This document shows positions 1 through 4,759 of a DNA stretch of 14,511 nt, in pieces (the first letter of the stretch is position 1; the number at the start of each line of letters is the position of its first letter). Made by a program: the position numbers and the translations under genes. The stretch is taken from NCBI GenBank assembly GCA_900548535.1, contig URLG01000065.1, forward strand, positions 1 through 14,511. Reading direction: 5' to 3'. This DNA comes from Candidatus Segatella intestinihominis (lineage in GTDB: Bacteria; Bacteroidota; Bacteroidia; Bacteroidales; Bacteroidaceae). The notes under the pieces were generated by a model that was not told where the DNA came from, made no database searches, and saw only the letters and a program-made list of their open reading frames with translations.

Positions 1-32
1 AAGATAGGTGAAAAATCTGACATGGCAAAATC

Positions 33-55
33 CTGAGCAACTTTTTGTTGCTCAG
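33..55. terminator. Perfect 9-bp hairpin, possible terminator
   Basis: The arms ctgagcaac (33-41) and gttgctcag (47-55) are perfect complements around a five-base T loop. In neither direction is the stem followed by a clean T tract (atactta rightward, gattttgcc leftward), so termination is an inference. The stop codon of the short leftward ORF at 52-120 lies inside the stem. Confidence 0.35.
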
Positions 56-120
56 ATACTTATAAATAAAGTTAAATCAAAGTGTTGCGGAATTAAGGGT
101 ATTTTATATTTTTCTTCCAT
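52..120 (-). pseudogene. 22-codon leftward ORF, possible remnant of a Fic-family gene
   Basis: A leftward ATG at 120 opens a frame that stops at 52-54. The peptide begins MEEKYKIPLIPQHFDL, which resembles the N-terminal line of Fic proteins (Fic_N: roughly YKIPxLPxxxDLETKxVLK), then departs from that pattern and ends. It sits a normal distance downstream of a leftward promoter (138-145), so it is probably transcribed. The simplest reading is a gene deleted after its first codons, with the hairpin at 33-55 now just behind it. It could equally be a genuine short peptide; the Fic resemblance rests on about 15 residues and is weak. Confidence 0.3.
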
Positions 121-129
121 ACTTATCTT

Positions 130-169
130 TTTTGCCGCAAATTTACGATTATTTTCTTAAATCACCAAA
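130..169. repeat. 40-bp direct repeat, copy 1 (promoter-bearing)
   Basis: Bases 130-163 are identical to 1268-1301, and after one mismatch the identity continues to 169/1307. Both copies lie in the same orientation relative to a leftward gene and carry the same leftward -7 element. The copies are 1138 bp apart and flank the HEPN-MNT pair and the regulator remnant. Confidence 0.85.
138..145 (-). promoter_or_regulatory. Leftward Bacteroidetes -7 promoter element
   Basis: Read leftward the sequence is TAAATTTG, a full match to TAnnTTTG. Transcription would begin near 130 and run into the 22-codon ORF whose ATG is at 120. The same element in the same context precedes the MNT gene at 1276-1283. 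Confidence 0.5.
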
Positions 170-209
170 ATATATTATACAATAATGTGATTTTCTCTAA
201 TCTTTTTAG

Positions 210-217
210 TAATTTTG
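210..217 (+). promoter_or_regulatory. Rightward Bacteroidetes -7 promoter element
   Basis: TAATTTTG matches TAnnTTTG and lies 16 bases before the TTG (233) and 25 before the ATG (242) that open the truncated regulator frame. The -33 element is not convincing. If active, it transcribes the remnant at 233-532. Confidence 0.35.
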
Positions 218-232
218 CCTTATAATTAAGTC

Positions 233-532
233 TTGTTTCGTATGATAGGATATGGTGAGAATATCGGCTCAGGTTTTCCAAGCATATTGAAGGTTTGGAA
301 AGAGGAGCGATGGGCAGAGCCGGAACTTACAGAGCGACAAGATTTGAATGAGGTTCATTTGATGTTGAAGATAGATATGCATAGTCAATCGTCCGATAAC
401 TTGGAATCGTCCAGTATTTCGTCCGATAAATCGTCTGGAAAAGGTCCAGAAACGACCAGAACGTCCAGAAAAATATCTGCTAAACAGCAGGCAATATTGG
501 CTTATCTTAGAGACAACCCTTTATATTTTTAA
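233..532 (+). pseudogene. C-terminal remnant of a COG2865-type (AlbA_2/HATPase_c_4) regulator
   Basis: The 99-residue frame opens with RMIGYGENIGSGFP, then a tryptophan-containing KVWKEERW segment and PELTERQDLNEVHLML. This is the recognisable end of the divergent GHKL-like domain found in ATP-binding regulators with an N-terminal AlbA_2/Schlafen-like domain, sometimes misnamed RecG-like. Intact family members usually have about 350-550 residues, and here the whole front is missing: an in-frame stop lies at 227-229. After the domain there is a serine-rich linker (about residues 50-75) and the beginning of what is normally a winged helix (KQQAILAYLRDNP), which breaks off at 532. It overlaps the end of the converging HEPN gene by 12 bp. 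TTG 233 or ATG 242 would be the start if it is translated at all. I read it as a decayed gene truncated at both ends. Confidence 0.7.
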
Positions 533-943
533 TTCTTTTTTTGCCAAAGTCGCCACGGTATCAATCAAATCCTTTGCAGGCTCAACTAATGGTAAGACTT
601 CTGAAGCCATGTCCATAACATGGCGGTCTTCATAGTCGCCAGTTAGACGTAATGAAAATAATTGGTTGAAAGTTCTGCCATGTTTTTTGTCAATAATATT
701 GTTTTTAAGAAAAGCTTTGCCAAACATTTGTATGACCCCATTATGTGTGCTTGCCTCATATTTGTATGAGATAAGCAAAGCTGAGACTGCATAATAAGCT
801 GCATAGTATAAACGATTTGCTGCCGTTTCTCCAAATCCGCTATTGATGGCTCCTTTGGCTTCGTGATATGTACGGTAAGCTTTCTCTAATCTGTATTTTA
901 CGATTTCCAATCTGTCGGAATCGGTAAGTTGTCCTTTTGTCAT
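521..943 (-). CDS. HEPN-domain protein (UPF0332 type), probable toxin of an MNT-HEPN pair
   Basis: This 140-residue all-helical protein carries the family signatures NRLYYAAYYAVSALL (about residues 43-57), STHNGVIQMFGKAF (65-78) and LRLTGDYED (98-106), typical of the UPF0332 branch of HEPN domains (PF05168). HEPN proteins encoded with a minimal nucleotidyltransferase usually act as RNases that the partner neutralises, in some cases by AMPylation. I do not see the canonical R-x4-6-H motif with the usual spacing; the nearest is R99...H108, so catalytic competence is uncertain. Its ATG overlaps the TGA of the MNT gene by four bases (ATGA), so the two are translationally coupled. The 3' end overlaps the converging regulator remnant by 12 bp. 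Confidence 0.85.
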   Translation of the reverse strand: MTKGQLTDSDRLEIVKYRLEKAYRTYHEAKGAINSGFGETAANRLYYAAYYAVSALLISYKYEASTHNGVIQMFGKAFLKNNIIDKKHGRTFNQLFSLRLTGDYEDRHVMDMASEVLPLVEPAKDLIDTVATLAKKELKI

Positions 944-1251
944 ATAGCAATACCCTCCCTTGTTACGTTGTGATTAAACAATGTATAATGATTGGCATCC
1001 CATTCTTTTTGTGAGAACAAGATAGGGTTGATAATTTCGTCAATATCCCAACCTAATTCTCTTAAAGGATAAGAATACTTGTCATAGTCTTGCAGGGTAA
1101 TCTTGGGCTTGTTGAGAAGAATCAATACGTCCCAATCGCTCCCTTCATACTCTGTACCTCTGGCACGAGAACCGAAAAGAATAGCTTTTGCCTGAGGGTC
1201 AATCTCATGCAATTTGTTGTGCATCGCTTCTATGATTTGCTTCTTGTCCAT
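940..1251 (-). CDS. MNT-type nucleotidyltransferase, probable antitoxin partner of the HEPN protein
   Basis: The product is a 103-residue minimal nucleotidyltransferase. The family signature GSRARG (27-32) followed by SDWDVLILL gives the GS-x10-DxD pattern with D39 and D41 as metal ligands; D69 or D71 in GWDIDEII may supply the third carboxylate. MNT partners of HEPN toxins silence them by binding and, in studied cases, by attaching AMP. I place the start at the ATG at 1251 (MDKKQIIEAM): an upstream TTG at 1278 is possible by frame but lies inside the -7 promoter element, so it would not be in the transcript. It is the first gene of a two-gene leftward operon. Confidence 0.88.
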   Translation of the reverse strand: MDKKQIIEAMHNKLHEIDPQAKAILFGSRARGTEYEGSDWDVLILLNKPKITLQDYDKYSYPLRELGWDIDEIINPILFSQKEWDANHYTLFNHNVTREGIAI

Positions 1252-1267
1252 AATCTTATTATTTGTA

Positions 1268-1307
1268 TTTTGCCGCAAATTTACGATTATTTTCTTAAAT
1301 CTCCAAA
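1268..1307. repeat. 40-bp direct repeat, copy 2 (promoter-bearing)
   Basis: This copy is identical to 130-163 over its first 34 bases and matches to 169 after one mismatch. It holds the leftward promoter of the MNT-HEPN operon. Confidence 0.85.
1276..1283 (-). promoter_or_regulatory. Promoter -7 element of the MNT-HEPN operon
   Basis: Read leftward this is TAAATTTG, matching TAnnTTTG. The predicted transcript start is near 1268, leaving a leader of about 17 nt before the MNT ATG at 1251. Confidence 0.6.
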
Positions 1308-1420
1308 TTTATTTATATAATTGTGTGTTTACTTGTTATTTTTTCCTTGTATTAAGGAATGGATTTAGTAACAGCATTCTCTGATTAAGTCTTAAACTTT
1401 GTCATTTTGCATCAAAATTA

Positions 1421-1452
1421 TTTCGGATTCTCAAATATTCTTTGTATCTTTG
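1421..1452 (+). promoter_or_regulatory. Promoter of the SNF2-Mod-Res operon
   Basis: TATCTTTG (1445-1452) is a full match to the Bacteroidetes -7 element. TTTC at 1421-1424, 20 bases upstream, is a near match to the -33 TTTG. Transcription should begin near 1459, giving a 5' leader of about 320 nt before the SNF2 start at 1781, unusually long for this group. Between 1308 and 1420 I see only AT-rich DNA with no gene. Confidence 0.6.
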
Positions 1453-1589
1453 CAATCGAATAGGGAGCGAGGGTTTGCGCCTTTGCCGCCCGATAAACAG
1501 AATGTATAACAATTAAATAATAAAATAAGAAACAGAAAGAACAATTTTATAGACATATAATGTATTAATATACAAAGCGTTTACAAAAT

Positions 1590-1776
1590 TCGGAATACTC
1601 TCGAAATTTGGCGATTTAAAGACGTATTTCCTACTTAGAATAAGTGAATGCCTGCGCTATAGCGTGGGCTGAACTTATCTGTAGGAATGGGCCACGCCAA
1701 ATGCCCGAGAGTTAGATAAGGGAAGCCTACGCTTCTTTTGTATCTATCTCTCGGGCATTTTGTGTTAGCCCATTCT
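1590..1776 (+). ncRNA. Bistable structured leader RNA (candidate attenuator or riboswitch-like element)
   Basis: Two competing folds can be drawn by hand. Fold 1: 1597-1603 with 1706-1712 (7 bp), 1606-1613 with 1695-1702 (8 bp) and 1628-1634 with 1681-1687 (7 bp), enclosing a hairpin made of ataagt/acttat (1640-1645, 1673-1678) and 1650-1657/1662-1669. Fold 2 keeps that apical hairpin but pairs 1699-1711 with 1748-1760 (13 bp, perfect) as an intrinsic terminator, and GAATGGGC (1685-1692) with GCCCATTC (1768-1775), just before the start codon. Because 1685-1687 and 1695-1712 are used in both, the folds exclude each other. I do not recognise a known riboswitch class or T-box. A free-standing ncRNA (for example 6S-like) ending at the same terminator is the main alternative. 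Confidence 0.6.
1699..1763 (+). terminator. Intrinsic terminator/attenuator just upstream of the SNF2 start
   Basis: AAATGCCCGAGAG (1699-1711) pairs perfectly with 1748-1760. After one mismatch, six more pairs form (1713-1718 with 1741-1746), then an inner GAAG/CTTC cap (1722-1725, 1732-1735). The stem runs into TTTTG at 1758-1762. It ends 18 bases before the SNF2 ATG, so it must be read through for the operon to be expressed from the 1445 promoter. Confidence 0.7.
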
Positions 1777-1780
1777 ATGA

Positions 1781-4717
1781 ATGAAGTTCAACGCTCATTT
1801 TTTTTCTATGGCGACGATGAAACAGGAAATCCCTTATTCATCTGCGCAACTCTTGTATTATGCCTGGCAGTTGTCACGCAATAGGGGCGGTGCAGATGAT
1901 GATAAGTTGACGGGTGTCTTGTCGGAGGCACGTGTCGATCTGAACCCCCATCAGGTGATGGCGGCTCTTTTTGCATTCCAATCTCCTTTCTCCAAAGGTG
2001 TAATCCTTGCCGACGAGGTGGGATTGGGAAAAACGATAGAGGCTGGTATTGTTATCAGCCAGTTTTGGGCTGAACGTAAGCGTCGTATCCTCATCGTTGC
2101 TCCAGCTACCCTTCGCCGACAGTGGAGCATGGAGCTGGAGGAAAAGTTCTTTCTGGATTCTTTTATTCTCGAAAAGAAAAAGGGGATTTCTTTAGACCAT
2201 CTTTCCGATGGCAAGCAAATCTATATCTGTTCTTATCAGTTTGCTTCCAGACAAGCCGAAATCTTGTCGCGCACTCATTGGGACCTGGTGGTTTATGATG
2301 AGGCTCATAAACTGCGCAATGTTTATAAGTCAACCCCTTCGATGGCTTCCCGTCTGAAATCCGCTTTTTCTGATAGTCATAAACTCCTCCTTACCGCCAC
2401 TCCGCTCCAGAATAACATTGAGGAATTATATGGTCTGGTAAGTATCATCGATGACCATTACTTTGGTGACTTGAAGAGTTTCAAGGCTCAGTATTGCTAT
2501 AGTAACAAAAACGATGATATTGCTTTTGGTGATCTTCGCAGGCGTCTTCGTCCCATCGTGCATCGCACGCTTCGCAAACAGGTTACGGAGTATGTAAAAT
2601 ATACTTCCCGTATCCCGATGGCGCAGGAATATTATCCTGCCGTTGAAGAGCAGAAACTCTATAATCAAATCAGCGAGTATCTTCGCCGTGATGATACTTA
2701 CGGATTACCAACCAGTCAACGTCAGTTGATTACGCTGATATTCCGCAAACTCATGTCTTCCTCAACCTTTGCCATCGGCTATACGCTCAAAACGCTTATC
2801 GATCGTTTGCAGACCAAGATTGCTCCATATTCTGCCGATAAACCGCAAGGCTGGTATGGAGAACATGGAGAAATTGCCATGGTTGCCGAGGATATGTTGG
2901 GTGATGATTGGGATGAATGGAATGAGCAGGATGAGAACGAACAGGAAGGAGAAATCCTTACTTCCGATGAGATAGAAGGTATCAAGGATGAAATCAAGGA
3001 ACTCCAACGTCTATATGATCTAGCCAATAGTATCAGTAGCAATAAAAAAGGTGATTGCCTCTTGTCGGCACTCCATACCGGCTTTCAGAAGATGGAAGAG
3101 TTGGGAGCCAACCGTAAAGCATTGATATTCACGGAAAGTACCCGTACCCAGCTCTATCTGAAACAGCTTTTAGAGGAGAATGGTTATATGGGCAAGATAG
3201 TCCACTTCAATGGTTCCAACAATGATGAAACTTCCCGGAAGATATATAAGGCATGGAAAGAGCGGAATATAGGCACATCAGCCTTTACCCCTTCTTTGTC
3301 GGCAAACAAACGCCAGGCTATTGTAGATTATTTCAGAGACGAAGCCGAAATCATGATTGCTACCGAGGCGGCATCCGAAGGTATCAACCTTCAGTTTTGT
3401 TCACTTATCGTGAATTACGATTTGCCGTGGAATCCTCAGCGGGTGGAACAGCGCATAGGTAGATGCCATCGTTATGGACAGAAGAATGATGTGGTGGTGT
3501 TCAATTTCATCAATAAGGCAAATGCAGCTGATGTGCGTGTGTTCCAACTGCTTTCTGAGAAATTCCATCTCTTTGATGGTGTCTTCGGTTCCAGTGATGA
3601 GGTGCTGGGCAGCATCGAGTCGGGTGTTGACTTTGAGAAGCGGATGCTCAACATCTATCAGCAGTGCCGTACTCCTGAAGAAATCAATGCAGCCTTCGAC
3701 CAGATTCAGCAAGAGATGGATGCAAGTATCAAGGCAACGATGCAAGATACCCGCAAGCAACTGCTTGAAAACTTTGATGAGGATGTGGTGGGATTGCTGA
3801 AGATTCGCCAAGGCAAGGATATGGGAAATCTGAATAAGTTCCATCGCTGGCTTTGGACAATAACCATTGCTACGCTTGGTAAGGAGAATGTAGAAGTGGT
3901 AGATGAAACCAATCTCGTCTTTCGCTTGAAGCACAATCCTTATTCTGATGTGGCAGCAGAATGTGGCATGTATCAGATAACGACGCTCCAATCGCAATAC
4001 ATCAATTATCGTTTGTCGCATCCTTTGGCTCAAAAGGTCATTGCTTTGTGTAAGCAGAATATACAAAGCCAGCAGAATCTCCTCTTCGATTATAGCCTAT
4101 ATCGTTATAAGGTGGCAGATATAGAACAATGTGCTTATGAAAGTGGATGGCTACAGGCTCATCTTGTTTCTTTTATATCCGAAGGACAACAGGAACAGCA
4201 CATTGTGCTGACGGCACTTGCGGAAGATGGAACGGCTTTGGGTCAGGAGTTTGCTGAAAAACTATTGAATATTCCAACGATAAGTACCGGAAATGTTCGT
4301 GTGCAGGAGGAAGCAAGCCAGAAGCTAGCTTCCCTGTATGATAACCGGCGAGCAGCCTTGACCGTTCAGATAGAAGAACGAAACAAGGCTTTGCTTGATG
4401 CTGAAATTCAGCATATCGAGAAATGGGCAGAAGACCAGCAGCTCACTTTGGAGAATGAACTGAAAGACATCAAGGCAAAAATCAAGGAGAAGAAAAGACT
4501 TTTGAGTCGTTCGGAGAATGCACAGCAAACATTGACCCTGGAAAAGGATTTGAATACCCTTGCTCGTCAGCAGAAGCGTAAGCGAGCCGAAATCTTTAAT
4601 CAGGAAGATGAGATAGAGGAGAAGCGAGACGGAATGATAGACAAAGTGAAGGCATTTATCCAGCAGCATATTACGGAAGAAGAACTCTTCTGCGTGCATT
4701 GGGCATTAAAGAAATGA
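1781..4717 (+). CDS. SNF2-family DEAD/DEAH-box helicase of an R-M/defence operon
   Basis: This 978-residue cytoplasmic protein is a complete SNF2/HepA-like ATPase. It shows DEVGLGKT (Walker A, 78-85), DEAH (173-176), TATPLQN (205-211), ATEAASEGINLQ (527-538) and QRIGRCHRYGQ (motif VI, 557-567). An acidic linker (about 372-400) separates the RecA lobes, and the last about 130 residues (about 845-975) are charged and heptad-like, probably coiled coil. SNF2 motors translocate on duplex DNA; here it presumably moves on DNA for the adjacent Mod and Res proteins, as DrmD is thought to do in DISARM, although no other DISARM gene is present. It is the first gene of the operon, 42 bp before the methyltransferase. 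The start at 1781 is kept for its family-like opening; ATGs at codons 10 and 13 follow a T8 run (1798-1805), and another ATG at 1777 is out of frame. No Shine-Dalgarno is evident. Confidence 0.92.
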   Translation: MKFNAHFFSMATMKQEIPYSSAQLLYYAWQLSRNRGGADDDKLTGVLSEARVDLNPHQVMAALFAFQSPFSKGVILADEVGLGKTIEAGIVISQFWAERKRRILIVAPATLRRQWSMELEEKFFLDSFILEKKKGISLDHLSDGKQIYICSYQFASRQAEILSRTHWDLVVYDEAHKLRNVYKSTPSMASRLKSAFSDSHKLLLTATPLQNNIEELYGLVSIIDDHYFGDLKSFKAQYCYSNKNDDIAFGDLRRRLRPIVHRTLRKQVTEYVKYTSRIPMAQEYYPAVEEQKLYNQISEYLRRDDTYGLPTSQRQLITLIFRKLMSSSTFAIGYTLKTLIDRLQTKIAPYSADKPQGWYGEHGEIAMVAEDMLGDDWDEWNEQDENEQEGEILTSDEIEGIKDEIKELQRLYDLANSISSNKKGDCLLSALHTGFQKMEELGANRKALIFTESTRTQLYLKQLLEENGYMGKIVHFNGSNNDETSRKIYKAWKERNIGTSAFTPSLSANKRQAIVDYFRDEAEIMIATEAASEGINLQFCSLIVNYDLPWNPQRVEQRIGRCHRYGQKNDVVVFNFINKANAADVRVFQLLSEKFHLFDGVFGSSDEVLGSIESGVDFEKRMLNIYQQCRTPEEINAAFDQIQQEMDASIKATMQDTRKQLLENFDEDVVGLLKIRQGKDMGNLNKFHRWLWTITIATLGKENVEVVDETNLVFRLKHNPYSDVAAECGMYQITTLQSQYINYRLSHPLAQKVIALCKQNIQSQQNLLFDYSLYRYKVADIEQCAYESGWLQAHLVSFISEGQQEQHIVLTALAEDGTALGQEFAEKLLNIPTISTGNVRVQEEASQKLASLYDNRRAALTVQIEERNKALLDAEIQHIEKWAEDQQLTLENELKDIKAKIKEKKRLLSRSENAQQTLTLEKDLNTLARQQKRKRAEIFNQEDEIEEKRDGMIDKVKAFIQQHITEEELFCVHWALKK

Positions 4718-4759
4718 ATCGGAATCAAAGCAAGATAATATAACCAAGTAATATAAACA

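Noticed and set aside
1..36. Open frame at the left edge ending in KIGEKSDMAKS before the 33-55 hairpin
   Set aside because: Eleven codons at an edge are too few to call a gene; the other two forward frames stop at once, so openness alone carries little weight.
1590..1765. T-box, other known riboswitch, or 6S RNA as a firm name
   Set aside because: I see no T-box consensus or familiar aptamer core. A 6S-like shape is possible but cannot be shown by eye, so the element is described by structure only.
3401..4066. 221-codon leftward frame antisense to the SNF2 gene
   Set aside because: Shadow of a strongly supported SNF2 coding frame; no domain, promoter or start context.
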